A DNA stretch of 64,000 nt, taken from contig MVQP01000005.1 in the NCBI GenBank assembly GCA_002067235.1, positions 1-64,000 of the forward strand, given 5' to 3'. Below are positions 52,982 to 61,944 of this stretch, in pieces. Origin of the DNA: Syntrophorhabdus sp. PtaB.Bin047. Its GTDB lineage: Bacteria; Desulfobacterota; Syntrophorhabdia; Syntrophorhabdales; Syntrophorhabdaceae. The translations under genes were made by a program, and so were the position numbers. The notes under the pieces are model-generated. The model was not told the origin of the DNA. It made no database searches and saw only the letters and a program-made list of their open reading frames with translations. The first letter of the stretch is position 1. Each line of letters begins with the position of its first letter.

Positions 52982-54991
52982 ATGGTTGCTTTCTCCCGAC
53001 CCACCCTCTTTCTGGTTCTCATCGCCCTACTGGCCATGGTATTCAGTCCTGGCGCCGGAGCGCAGGACAAAACGAAGGACGACGTGTTCACCCTCGGAGA
53101 GATCGACGTAAAGGACCAGACCGAGGTGAGCAGGAACGTAACGGTCGAAAAGATCTACCAGGAGGACATGCGCGATTTCAACAAGAACAACGTCGCCCAG
53201 GCGGTCAACATGCTGCCGGGCGTCACGATGACGAAAAACAGCCGAAACGAACAGATGGTATACATACGGGGCTTCGATATGAGGCGCGTCCCCATCTACC
53301 TCGACGGCATCCCGATCTACGTGCCCTACGACGGCTATCCCGACCTGGGACGTTTCCTGACATACGACATGTCGGAGATCACCGTTTCCAAGGGGTTCAC
53401 GTCGGTGCTCTATGGCCCCAACACCGAGGGAGGAGCCATCAACATGATATCGAAGAGACCGCAGAGGGCCTTCGAGGGAAACATAAGCACGGGGTACGCG
53501 ACGGGCGACACCTTCACGAGCTACATCAACCTGGGGACGAACCAGAAGAAGTGGTATCTCCAGGGCGGCGGATCCTATGTGAGCAGCGACTACACCAGGA
53601 TGTCCGACAACTGGACGGAAAGACCGACGGAGAACGGCGGGCACCGCGAGAACTCCTACTACAGGGACAGGAAGTACAACCTCAAGTTCGGGTTCACGCC
53701 CCTCGAGGGGCACGAGTATGCCATGAGCTACATAAACCAGCACGGCGTGAAAGGTAATCCCCCGTACGCCGGCCTTGACCCTTCCGTTACCATCCGGTAC
53801 TGGCAGTGGCCTTACTGGGATAAGGAAAGCCTTTACTTCACATCCAGAACACCCATCGGGAAGGATTCGTATTTCAAGGTCAGGCTCTACTACGACCAGT
53901 ATCAGAACTCCCTCTACAGCTATGACAACGACACGTACTCGACGATGAAGAAGGGTTCCTCCTGGATGAGCGATTTCAGCGACAACACCGGCGGCGGCTC
54001 CATCGAGGCCGGAACGACCCTCATCCCCAGGAACAACATAAAGGCCGCCTTCCATTACAAGGAGGACAAGCACAAGGAACACAACCAGCCGAACCCCTAT
54101 CAGCACTTCAAGGACGAGATATGGTCCGCCGGGCTCGAGGACACGCTTCAGATCACTGACAAGCTCTACAGCATCTTCGGCGCCAGCTATGACAACATAA
54201 AGACGCTTGAGGCCGAGAACTACAATTCAACAACGAAGAAGTTCTCCGATTTCGAAAGGGACAGCCAGTCAGCCTTCAACCCGCAGATAGGGTTCTTCTA
54301 TGACCTCACGAACACGGCAAAGATACATGCGACGGTCGCGAAGAAGACACGACTCCCCACGATGAAGGACAAGTACTCCTACAAACAGGGCACCGCCCTG
54401 CCGAACCCCAATCTGAGACCGGAGAAATCGATCAACTACGAATTGGGATACCAGGACATGTTCTTCAAGAAGATCGGACTGAAGACCGCCATCTTCTATT
54501 CCGACATAACGGACATGGTGATGCAGGTCAAGGTCCCCAATCCTGCGAACCCCAAGACCACGCTGAACCAGAACCAGAATATCGGCGACGTGAGACGTTA
54601 CGGTGCCGAACTCGATGTATCGGGCACCATCGTCACGAACCTGAACGGCGGCTTCAACTACACATATATCTGGTCCGACAACAGAACCGACTCGACGCGG
54701 ATAACGGATATCCCGAAGCACAAGCTGGCCGCCTACGCCAAGTACGCCCCCCTTAAGGGCCTCGACCTCACCGCGGACGTCGAGTACAATTCCCAGCGAT
54801 ACAGTTCCTCCGACGGCATCGAGGTCGCGAGGGCTTTCGCCGTCGCCAACTTCAAGGCGGCCTACGAGTTCCTGAAGGGACTCAGCATCGAAGGCGGGGT
54901 ATCGAACATATTCGACAGGGACTATTCACTTGCCGAAGGTTACCCCGAGGCGGGGAGAAGCTTTTTCAGCAACCTCGTCTACAAGTTCTGA
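52982..54991 (+). CDS. TonB-dependent outer-membrane receptor
   Basis: A 669-residue protein. A signal peptide (about 1-27) precedes a TonB-box-like segment (DDVFTLGEIDV), a plug domain (NVAQAVNMLPGVTMTKN, MVYIRGFDMRRVPIYLDGIPIYVPYDG) and a 22-strand-like beta barrel ending in Phe. Substrate is likely a metal chelate. Its promoter has ModE-type boxes and its operon encodes TonB, a FecBCD-type importer, FmdE-like and MoeA-like proteins, suggesting molybdenum or tungsten rather than iron. No Fur box was seen. Confidence 0.93.
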   Translation: MVAFSRPTLFLVLIALLAMVFSPGAGAQDKTKDDVFTLGEIDVKDQTEVSRNVTVEKIYQEDMRDFNKNNVAQAVNMLPGVTMTKNSRNEQMVYIRGFDMRRVPIYLDGIPIYVPYDGYPDLGRFLTYDMSEITVSKGFTSVLYGPNTEGGAINMISKRPQRAFEGNISTGYATGDTFTSYINLGTNQKKWYLQGGGSYVSSDYTRMSDNWTERPTENGGHRENSYYRDRKYNLKFGFTPLEGHEYAMSYINQHGVKGNPPYAGLDPSVTIRYWQWPYWDKESLYFTSRTPIGKDSYFKVRLYYDQYQNSLYSYDNDTYSTMKKGSSWMSDFSDNTGGGSIEAGTTLIPRNNIKAAFHYKEDKHKEHNQPNPYQHFKDEIWSAGLEDTLQITDKLYSIFGASYDNIKTLEAENYNSTTKKFSDFERDSQSAFNPQIGFFYDLTNTAKIHATVAKKTRLPTMKDKYSYKQGTALPNPNLRPEKSINYELGYQDMFFKKIGLKTAIFYSDITDMVMQVKVPNPANPKTTLNQNQNIGDVRRYGAELDVSGTIVTNLNGGFNYTYIWSDNRTDSTRITDIPKHKLAAYAKYAPLKGLDLTADVEYNSQRYSSSDGIEVARAFAVANFKAAYEFLKGLSIEGGVSNIFDRDYSLAEGYPEAGRSFFSNLVYKF

Positions 54992-54999
54992 AGGGTAAT

Positions 55000-55344
55000 A
55001 TGGCCATCAAGGAAACACCCGATCTTCTCGAAAGTCTCTACGGAGACACCCTGGAGCACATCACCATCGAGAGGATCGTCGTCGGTGTGTGTTTCACCGG
55101 CGTCAAGCTATCAAACGGCTGCGGCGGGATCTCGTATACCCCTGTGGCCGACCCGCACGGCTCCTGTTGCTCCATCCTCAATACAATGGGGCGGAAGCGG
55201 GGGGCACTGAAGGGTACCTCCGTTGACGAAAGCCTTCAGTCGTCCCCCGCAACTCCCCTGAGAACGGTCGTCAAGATCGTCGTCATGAATGCCCTATCGG
55301 CATTCTTCACGAATAACCTTCCGGAGGCGTCGCGTCAGTCATGA
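55000..55344 (+). CDS. DUF4213-domain protein
   Basis: A 114-residue protein resembling the DUF4213/DUF364 N-terminal domain (LESLYGDTLEHITIERIVVGVCFTGVKLSNGCGGISYTP). Such domains occur in proteins proposed to act in metal chelation or transport. It has five Cys, including CC in GSCCSIL. The usual C-terminal DUF364 domain is missing, so it is a short form. It lies 8 bp after the receptor and overlaps tonB by 4 bp. Function unknown. Confidence 0.72.
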   Translation: MAIKETPDLLESLYGDTLEHITIERIVVGVCFTGVKLSNGCGGISYTPVADPHGSCCSILNTMGRKRGALKGTSVDESLQSSPATPLRTVVKIVVMNALSAFFTNNLPEASRQS

Positions 55345-56108
55345 GAATAATCCCTCTCCACAACATGCAACGGGAGTTTCTCGTATCTCTGATCCTGCAC
55401 CTCTGTTTCTTCGGCGCCGCGGCCGTCTTCGGCCATAACCTGGGGAAGTCCCGGGATGCGGTCCTCGTCTACCTCACCGACGAACTCCCCGGTGGAGGCT
55501 CGGGCGGCTCGTCCCGCCCGGCGACGTTTTCACAGGGAGGCGGAAAGCGGCAGGCCCCGCCCGTCCGTCGCGAGCTTCAAGAGAAACAGGTGGCAAGACC
55601 GTTGTCGACAGCCAGGTCTCCGGCAAAGGAGCCTGAAAGGAAGACGGACACAAGAGAACGGGAGGTCTCCGACCGTGCTGAGACGGCCGCAGACGTGGCT
55701 GGCATATCGAACGACCAGTCATGGCAGGCCGGTGGAGGTCAGGGCCGGTCTGGAACAGGCGGGGGGGGCGGTTCCGGGTCCGGCTACGGCCAGGGTGTGG
55801 GAAGCGGCAGAGGACTGGCAGACGCCAGGACGCAGTATTTGAAGGAGCATTTCGCGTACATCCGGGATCTTATCATGAAACACCTTGCGTATCCCCAGAT
55901 GGCACGAAAGATGGGTTGGAAGGGAAAGGTTATCGTTGCCTTCGTTATCAGAGAGAACGGCACCGTGGAAAATACCCGCGTCCTTAGAAGCTCGGGTTAC
56001 GAAGTCCTCGATCACAGCACACTGAAGACCATCAGGGACGTACAGCCTTTTCCGAAGCCACCGGTAAAGGCGGAACTTGTGATACCCATCGTCTACAGAC
56101 TCGAATAG
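55341..56108 (+). CDS. tonB: TonB energy transducer
   Basis: A 255-residue protein. One N-terminal membrane helix (about 12-30) is followed by a long Gly/Ser- and charged-residue-rich spacer (about 50-150) and a C-terminal TonB domain (YPQMARKMGWKGKVIVAFVI, ending in IPIVYRLE). It should energise the receptor encoded two genes upstream. ExbB and ExbD are not in the operon and must be supplied elsewhere. The start ATGA overlaps the DUF4213 stop. Confidence 0.92.
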   Translation: MRIIPLHNMQREFLVSLILHLCFFGAAAVFGHNLGKSRDAVLVYLTDELPGGGSGGSSRPATFSQGGGKRQAPPVRRELQEKQVARPLSTARSPAKEPERKTDTREREVSDRAETAADVAGISNDQSWQAGGGQGRSGTGGGGGSGSGYGQGVGSGRGLADARTQYLKEHFAYIRDLIMKHLAYPQMARKMGWKGKVIVAFVIRENGTVENTRVLRSSGYEVLDHSTLKTIRDVQPFPKPPVKAELVIPIVYRLE

Positions 56109-56116
56109 GAGGAGTA

Positions 56117-56713
56117 ATGAGTACAGACCATCTCGACCTGCGGGAATGCCTTAAGAAGGCATCGCTCTTCCACGGCGATCTCTGCGCGGGGATCACGCTG
56201 GGTACCCGAATGTCCATACTGGGACTTAAGGCCATCGGCATCGACGACCCCACGGGGAAGGACCGAAAGAATCTCATCGTCTTCGTCGAGACGGACCGTT
56301 GCGCGACCGACGCGATCCTGGCTGTGACGGGATGCCATCCCGGAAAGAGGACGATGAAGATACTGGACTACGGCAAGATGGCCGCGACCTTTGTCAACCT
56401 CGCCACGGGAAAAGCCGTCCGCGTCGTGGTGAAAGACAGGACGATGGACCCGAACAAGGAATACTCCCGGGAGATGATCGAAGCGGAACCTCACACGGAG
56501 AAATACGCCATGATGCCCCCCGAGGACCTCTTCGAGATTGAAGAGGTCGACGTGGACCTGTGGCCCGAGGACATGCCCGGCAAACCTCTCAGGATAGTCA
56601 CGTGTTCCTCCTGCGGGGAAAGGATCATGGACATGCGGGAGGTACGCGACAATGGCGGGATCCTTTGCAGACCCTGCGCGGAAGGCAGGACTTACTGGCG
56701 GAAAAAGACGTGA
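56117..56713 (+). CDS. FmdE-like protein with C-terminal zinc ribbon
   Basis: A 198-residue protein. The FmdE core has FHGDLCAGITLGTRMS (about 18-33) and DRCATDAILAVTGCHPGKRTMKILDYGK (about 60-87). A C-terminal zinc ribbon has CSSC and CRPC (about 163-187). FmdE-type proteins were named for copurifying with molybdenum/tungsten formylmethanofuran dehydrogenase but occur widely without it, often near molybdate or tungstate genes. No such dehydrogenase is in the window. It may handle the metal after uptake; inference. Confidence 0.88.
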   Translation: MSTDHLDLRECLKKASLFHGDLCAGITLGTRMSILGLKAIGIDDPTGKDRKNLIVFVETDRCATDAILAVTGCHPGKRTMKILDYGKMAATFVNLATGKAVRVVVKDRTMDPNKEYSREMIEAEPHTEKYAMMPPEDLFEIEEVDVDLWPEDMPGKPLRIVTCSSCGERIMDMREVRDNGGILCRPCAEGRTYWRKKT

Positions 56714-56728
56714 GAACAGGATGATCGG

Positions 56729-57538
56729 ATGAGAGACACGGCAATTGACTGGAACGAGGTCTGGAAAAAGGAGAGTGCGAAAAGGTCCGTGAAGAAACGG
56801 GACGTCAGCTTCTGGAATGAAAAGGCCCGCAACTTCTTCAAGAAACCCTGGGAATCGAACTACTCCGAGGATTTCCTCAAGATAATGGAACCCAGACGCT
56901 GCTGGACCGTGCTGGACATGGCCTGCGGGACGGGCGCGCTGACGGTTCCCCTGTCACGGTACGTCAGGAGGATAACCGCCGTCGACTTCTCCCCCCGGAT
57001 GCTCGAGGGCCTCGAGGAACAATGCCGGGTGCAGGGCATCGAGAACGTCAGGACCATCAAGGCGAGCTGGGAGGATGACTGGAGTTCCCTGGGCATCGGC
57101 GAGTACGACGTGGTGATCGCGTCGCGCTGCCTCGTCGTCGACGACCTCCGGAAGGCAGTCATGAAACTGAACGATACGGCCCGGGAACGCGTCTACATTT
57201 CCACCATCGTCGGGGACGGGCCTCATGACCGGATGATCTATGAGGCTGTCGGGAGGCGACTCACTCCCGGGCCGGACTACATATACACCTACAATCTCCT
57301 CCATCAGCTCGGTATCTATGCCAACCTGTTCATCATCAAGGACATGAGGAGCGAATCCTTCCGTGACGGCGACGAGGCCCTTGCATACTACGAGCATTTC
57401 CTCGGGAAGTTGACGAAAGGTGAGAAGGGGGACCTTGGCAGCTATCTGCGAAAACACCTTGTGTCGAGGAACGGCAGGTGGGTCCTTGATTACAGGAGAA
57501 TAACACGATGGGCGGTGATGTGGTGGGAAAAGGAATAA
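56729..57538 (+). CDS. Class I SAM-dependent methyltransferase
   Basis: A 269-residue protein with the SAM-binding motif VLDMACGTGALTVPLSRYV (about 57-75) and ITAVDFSPRMLEGL. It has an N-terminal extension (WNEVWKKESAKR) seen in methyltransferases encoded near corrinoid or metal-chelate transport genes. It lies between the FmdE-like gene and the permease. It could modify a small-molecule metal ligand; no substrate is known. Confidence 0.85.
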   Translation: MRDTAIDWNEVWKKESAKRSVKKRDVSFWNEKARNFFKKPWESNYSEDFLKIMEPRRCWTVLDMACGTGALTVPLSRYVRRITAVDFSPRMLEGLEEQCRVQGIENVRTIKASWEDDWSSLGIGEYDVVIASRCLVVDDLRKAVMKLNDTARERVYISTIVGDGPHDRMIYEAVGRRLTPGPDYIYTYNLLHQLGIYANLFIIKDMRSESFRDGDEALAYYEHFLGKLTKGEKGDLGSYLRKHLVSRNGRWVLDYRRITRWAVMWWEKE

Positions 57539-57563
57539 CGGAAACGAGCAAGGTCTTTCTGCC

Positions 57564-58577
57564 ATGAGAACGGGACTCGTCATCACAGGCCTCACCTGCG
57601 CCCTCGTCGTTGCCGTACTCATCTCCCTGGTGCTGGGCAAGTACCCGGTGGGCATCGAGGATGTCTGCGGGTTCTTTCTCTGGAAGGTATTCAATGCCGG
57701 TGTGAACCTGTCCATCGACAGGCAGCTCCTGGAGAACATCCTCCTCAATATCCGCCTGCCCCGTATCATGGCGGCGGTCTTCGTGGGAGCATCGCTCTCC
57801 ATCTCCGGGGTCGCCTTTCAGGCGATGTTCTTGAACCCTCTTGTTTCGCCGGGCATCCTGGGCGTGCTCGCGGGAGCGTCCTTCGGAGCCGCCCTCGGGA
57901 TGGTGCTTTCAAAGAGCTGGTTCTTCGTGCAGGCGAGCTGTTTCGTATTCGGTTTTCTGGCCGTAATGGCGGCGGTCGGCGTTGCCCGTTTTTACAAGGG
58001 CAATTCGATCATCCTCCTGATTCTCGGCGGGGTAATAAGCGGTGCGCTTTTTACTTCCCTTTTGTCCATCGTGAAGTACCTCGCCGACCCTTACAACCAG
58101 CTTCCCGCGATAGTCTACTGGCTCATGGGCGGTCTCACCCTTGTCGACGCAGGGACCATCAGGACGAGCGCCATCCCCGTCGTTGCCGGTGTCGCTCTTG
58201 TCATCTCCCTGTCGGGATACCTCAACGTCCTCTCCATGGGTGACGAGGAGGCGCGGGCCATGGGTGTTCCCGTCGAACGGATCAGGATCATTCTCGTTGT
58301 CATTACCACGATGCTGAGTGCCATCACCGTTGTGCTTGCCGGGATGGTCGGCTGGGTCGGGCTCATCATTCCCCACATCTCGAGGATGATCGTCGGACCC
58401 GACAACCGCGTGCTGATCCCGGTGAGCGCCCTTGTCGGGGCGCTTTATCTCGTGGCCGTCGACGATATTTCACGACTTCTCTTCACAACGGAGATACCCC
58501 TGGGGATCATCACCTCCCTCGTGGGCATACCGTTCTTCGCCGTCGTCCTCAAGAGGGCCGGCAGGGGGTGGAGTTGA
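57564..58577 (+). CDS. FecCD-family ABC importer permease
   Basis: A 337-residue type II importer permease of the BtuC/FecCD family with about nine or ten membrane helices. RLPRIMAAVFVGASLSISGVAFQ and the late GMVGWVGLIIPHISRMIVGPDNR are diagnostic. The family moves corrinoids, haem, iron-siderophores and, in MolBC, molybdate/tungstate. With the adjacent ATPase and binding protein it makes a complete importer. The stop overlaps the ATPase start. Confidence 0.95.
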   Translation: MRTGLVITGLTCALVVAVLISLVLGKYPVGIEDVCGFFLWKVFNAGVNLSIDRQLLENILLNIRLPRIMAAVFVGASLSISGVAFQAMFLNPLVSPGILGVLAGASFGAALGMVLSKSWFFVQASCFVFGFLAVMAAVGVARFYKGNSIILLILGGVISGALFTSLLSIVKYLADPYNQLPAIVYWLMGGLTLVDAGTIRTSAIPVVAGVALVISLSGYLNVLSMGDEEARAMGVPVERIRIILVVITTMLSAITVVLAGMVGWVGLIIPHISRMIVGPDNRVLIPVSALVGALYLVAVDDISRLLFTTEIPLGIITSLVGIPFFAVVLKRAGRGWS

Positions 58578-59419
58578 TGGCGCTCATGGAGGTCAGGCAC
58601 GTCACCTTCGCGTACAGGGAGAAACCGGTCCTGAAAGACGTCAGCGTGGAGGTCGGCGAGGGAGAGGTTGTCACTCTCCTTGGCCCGAACGGGAGCGGGA
58701 AAAGCACCCTCATCAAGACGGTCATCGGCCTCATCAGGCCGGGACAGGGCACCGTCCGCCTTGCCGGCCGGGACATATCATCCATTCCGCAGAAGGAGCT
58801 GGCGAGGCACATAGCTTACGTTCCCCAGTTCCACAGGGGCGCCTTTCCCTACAGGGTCCTCGACGTCATTCTCATGGGCCGGATGCCCCACAAGACGTTC
58901 TTCTTCCGCTACTCTCAGGAAGATATCGACATCGCGCGGACCGTGATGGAGAAACTCTCCATCACGCATCTCGCCGGGCGCCCCTACACGGAGATAAGCG
59001 GCGGTGAGAGGCAGCTCACCCTCATCGCCCGGGCCCTGGCACAGGGCGCTCGCATCTTTGTCATGGACGAGCCCGCGAGCGGCCTCGACTACGGCAATCA
59101 GCTCAGATTGCTCGAACACATCACGGCCCTGTCCTGTGAGGGGTACACCTTCATCAAGTCGACCCACTCACCGGAGCACGCCCTCTGGATAGCACACCGC
59201 GCCGTCATGATCAAGAAAGGGGCGATCATTGCCGACGGGCGCTGCGACGATGTCGTGAACAGCGAAACCCTGCTGCAGCTCTACAACATCAGGGTCAACG
59301 TCATCAGGCTGAACGGAACGCTGCGCGTGTGCGTGCCCGAAATGCTGAAGGACAACGGCGCCGGGGAGGGGACGGAACGCCCATCCGTGTTCGTTCACAG
59401 GGGAACCCTGCGGAGGTGA
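58577..59419 (+). CDS. ABC importer ATPase
   Basis: The start is set at ATG 58577 (280 residues), overlapping the permease stop; a GTG 9 nt upstream is possible. Walker A GPNGSGKST, signature ISGGERQ, Walker B RIFVMDEPASG and H-loop STHSPEH are intact. It energises the FecCD-type permease. A C-terminal segment (about 225-280) follows the domain. Confidence 0.95.
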   Translation: MALMEVRHVTFAYREKPVLKDVSVEVGEGEVVTLLGPNGSGKSTLIKTVIGLIRPGQGTVRLAGRDISSIPQKELARHIAYVPQFHRGAFPYRVLDVILMGRMPHKTFFFRYSQEDIDIARTVMEKLSITHLAGRPYTEISGGERQLTLIARALAQGARIFVMDEPASGLDYGNQLRLLEHITALSCEGYTFIKSTHSPEHALWIAHRAVMIKKGAIIADGRCDDVVNSETLLQLYNIRVNVIRLNGTLRVCVPEMLKDNGAGEGTERPSVFVHRGTLRR

Positions 59420-59423
59420 GGCA

Positions 59424-60710
59424 ATGATCAGTTACGAGAAGGCGCTGGAGATGGTGCTGGAGAACGTTCGCGTCCTCAGGCCCGAAAGACGGCCCGTCCT
59501 GGAAAGCACAGGCCAGGTGGCGGCCCACGATGTCCTTTCCGATGTCGATCTGCCCCCGGCCGACATCGCGGGACCGGACGGGTACGCCGTGAGGTCCTCC
59601 GACCTCCTGACGGCGGGCAGCGACACCCCTGTCGCCCTCAGCATCATTGGCGCGGCACGAGCGGGACGGTCGACGAAGAGAGCCGTTAGAACGGGCACCG
59701 CCATCCGGATCATGGCGGGCTCCCTCATCCCCGAAGGGGCCGACTGCGTCGTCCCCTTTGAAGACACGGATGAGCCGGATGACAAGAACGGACCCAACAG
59801 GGACAACCCGTCGACGGTCAGCGTCTTCTCCTCCGTTCGGAGAGGCACCGGCATCCGCCGAGCGGGAAGCAACGTGAAGACGGGGTCCGTGGCGGTACTG
59901 AGGGGAACGGTCCTCGGCCCCGCGCAGGTCTCCGCGCTCCTGTCCATAGGACAGACGAGGGTCACTGTGATCCGTCGCCCCGTGGTAACGATAATGGCCA
60001 CGGGTGACGAACTGGTCGCCCCGGGGAAGGAGCTGTCTCCGGGGAAAACGTATAATTCCAACGCAGCGGCGATAGCCTCCCTGGTCGGCCATTACGGCGG
60101 GATACCAAGGATCCTTGGCATTGCTCGCGACAATGAGGCATCGGTGCTGGAAAAGCTCCGAAAGGGACTCGATTCAGATGCGATCATCACGAGCGGCGGT
60201 ATTTCTCACGGCGATTTCGACCTTGTTCGCCTGGTCCTCGGGAGGATAGGGAAAACACTTTTTTCCCGGGTCAATATGGGTCCGGGCGCCGGAGCCGTCT
60301 TTGGCCTCATCAACAGGCCCCCCGTGAGGGGAAGGAACGGCGAGGTCCCGGTATTCGCGCTTTCGGGCTCTCCGGCAGGCTGTCTCATCAATTTTGAGAC
60401 CCTCGTACGGCCCGCCCTTCTCAAGATGCAGGGGTTCCCGCGGTTGAACCACCCTCTCGTGGAGGCAACAGCCGCCAATTCGGCGGTCAACAGCAAGGGG
60501 ATGCCCTGCGTCAGATGGACGTACCTTGAAGAGAATGACGGGAAATACAGGGCCACGATCAACGCAGGGGGCAACAAGGCCAACCTGACATCGATAGCAA
60601 TGGCCAATTCCCTGACCATCCTCCCCGAGGAGTCAACGGTCAAGACGGGAGATTCCGTACGTGTCCTGCCCCTCGATTGGGGACGATACCGTTTTGGTGC
60701 CCACACGTAA
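59424..60710 (+). CDS. moeA: MoeA-like molybdenum-insertion protein
   Basis: A 428-residue MoeA family protein. N-terminal segments (GPDGYAVRSSDL, IRIMAGSLIPEGADCVVPFEDT), the MPT-binding MATGDELV and TSGGISHGDFD, and C-terminal domain IV are present. MoeA inserts Mo or W into molybdopterin-AMP. The usual KPGKP segment reads GPGAG (VNMGPGAGAVFG), so two conserved Lys are missing, and the usual PGNP reads SGSP. Position inside a transport operon is unusual and supports a Mo/W role for the whole cluster. Confidence 0.9.
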   Translation: MISYEKALEMVLENVRVLRPERRPVLESTGQVAAHDVLSDVDLPPADIAGPDGYAVRSSDLLTAGSDTPVALSIIGAARAGRSTKRAVRTGTAIRIMAGSLIPEGADCVVPFEDTDEPDDKNGPNRDNPSTVSVFSSVRRGTGIRRAGSNVKTGSVAVLRGTVLGPAQVSALLSIGQTRVTVIRRPVVTIMATGDELVAPGKELSPGKTYNSNAAAIASLVGHYGGIPRILGIARDNEASVLEKLRKGLDSDAIITSGGISHGDFDLVRLVLGRIGKTLFSRVNMGPGAGAVFGLINRPPVRGRNGEVPVFALSGSPAGCLINFETLVRPALLKMQGFPRLNHPLVEATAANSAVNSKGMPCVRWTYLEENDGKYRATINAGGNKANLTSIAMANSLTILPEESTVKTGDSVRVLPLDWGRYRFGAHT

Positions 60711-60724
60711 AGGAAGAGGTTGCC

Positions 60725-61873
60725 GTGACAACATATGGAGAAGACGGGAGAGCGGGTCGCACTCCCGCAATGTTATACGTGCTCGTTGGGGCAGCATGTG
60801 TGCTCATTGTCGCCGTGCTGACCGTCCTCGCGGCGGCCGGCGGCGTGCAGGCGAGAGAACTTACCGACATATTCGGCAGGAAGGTCACCGTTCCTGAGCG
60901 CATAAGGCGCGCCTGGGCCACGTCGCCGCCGGCCACCTACATGCTCTATGCCGTGGATCCAGGCGTCCTTGCGGGCCTCAACACCCCGGTAAGGGAATGG
61001 GAAAGGAAGTACTTTCGCAAAGATCTGCAGCAACTGCCGGTCCTCGGCGGATGGTTCGGGCAGGGCAATGTGCCCAATATCGAGATGGTCCTGAAAGTGA
61101 ATCCCGAGATCATCATCGCGACGAGCCTGACCTCCTCCATCGAAGCAAGGACCACGCAGACGCTGAAAGACGTTCCCATACCGGCGGTGAGCGTGAAAAT
61201 GGAGAGACTCTCCGATTATCCCGCCGCCTTCACCTTCCTTGGTGAGGCCCTCGGCCGCCGGGAACGGGCGAAAAAGCTGAGCGACTACGCCCGGGAGACG
61301 ATCACGAAGATGGCGGCGATCGTCGAGGCCATACCACCGGGGCAGAGGGTATCAGTCTATTACGCCGAAGGAGAGGACGGGCTCAGCACCGAGTGCCACG
61401 GGTCCATGCACGTCGAGCTCATAGGGCTTGCAGGAGGGCGCAGCGTTCACCGCTGCGTATCCAAGGATGTCTACGGCATGGAAAAGGTCTCCATGGAACA
61501 GGTGCTGCTGTACGATCCGGAGGTCATCCTCGTCTTCGAACCTCTCTTCTTCAAGAGTGTTCTCTCCGATCCCAGGTGGCGACAGATAAGGGCGGTGAGG
61601 GAGCGGAAGGTTTATCTCATACCGAGGCAACCCTTCAACTGGTTCGACCGTCCTCCGTCCTTCATGCGCCTTATCGGCCTCAAGTGGCTGACGAACCTCC
61701 TCCACCCCCAACTGTATTCCGTGGACATCGTGAAGGAAACGCAAACCTTTTTCCGTTTCTTTCTCGGCATCGACCTGACCGCCAGGCAGGCCCTGGAGAT
61801 AATACACCCCCGGCGGAACGTCTCAGGGCGCGGGGCAGAGGTCACGCAACACGGGTCGCACGGGAAACGCTAG
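60725..61873 (+). CDS. ABC importer periplasmic binding protein
   Basis: A 382-residue protein from GTG 60725 (AGGAAGAGG upstream); an ATG at 60770 would give a more classical signal peptide but lacks a site. A long N-terminal hydrophobic segment (about 16-41) ends in VQARELTDIFGRKVTVPERI, the start of the BtuF/FepB-type fold. EIIIATSL and YDPEVILVFEPLF segments are typical. It presents the substrate to the FecCD-type permease. Last gene of the nine-gene operon. Confidence 0.92.
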   Translation: MTTYGEDGRAGRTPAMLYVLVGAACVLIVAVLTVLAAAGGVQARELTDIFGRKVTVPERIRRAWATSPPATYMLYAVDPGVLAGLNTPVREWERKYFRKDLQQLPVLGGWFGQGNVPNIEMVLKVNPEIIIATSLTSSIEARTTQTLKDVPIPAVSVKMERLSDYPAAFTFLGEALGRRERAKKLSDYARETITKMAAIVEAIPPGQRVSVYYAEGEDGLSTECHGSMHVELIGLAGGRSVHRCVSKDVYGMEKVSMEQVLLYDPEVILVFEPLFFKSVLSDPRWRQIRAVRERKVYLIPRQPFNWFDRPPSFMRLIGLKWLTNLLHPQLYSVDIVKETQTFFRFFLGIDLTARQALEIIHPRRNVSGRGAEVTQHGSHGKR

Positions 61874-61909
61874 ATGAGACCGAGCAACGCAGATTCTCCA
61901 AAAAAACAC

Positions 61910-61940
61910 TTGACAGCGTTATTACCATATGTATATAACA
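61910..61940 (+). promoter_or_regulatory. Orphan promoter with a third ModE-type box
   Basis: TTGACA (61910-61915) is followed by a ModE-type box CGTTATTAC-N6-TATATAACA (61917-61940) that spans a -10 (ATATAA at 61933-61938, 17-bp spacing). Transcription would start near 61945, which is also the first base of an ATG. Confidence 0.6.
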
Positions 61941-61944
61941 CTAT

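Noticed and set aside
52982-54991. Iron-siderophore or cobalamin role for the TonB receptor
   Set aside because: It cannot be excluded from the receptor alone, but no Fur box or cobalamin riboswitch was seen and the promoter has ModE-type boxes.
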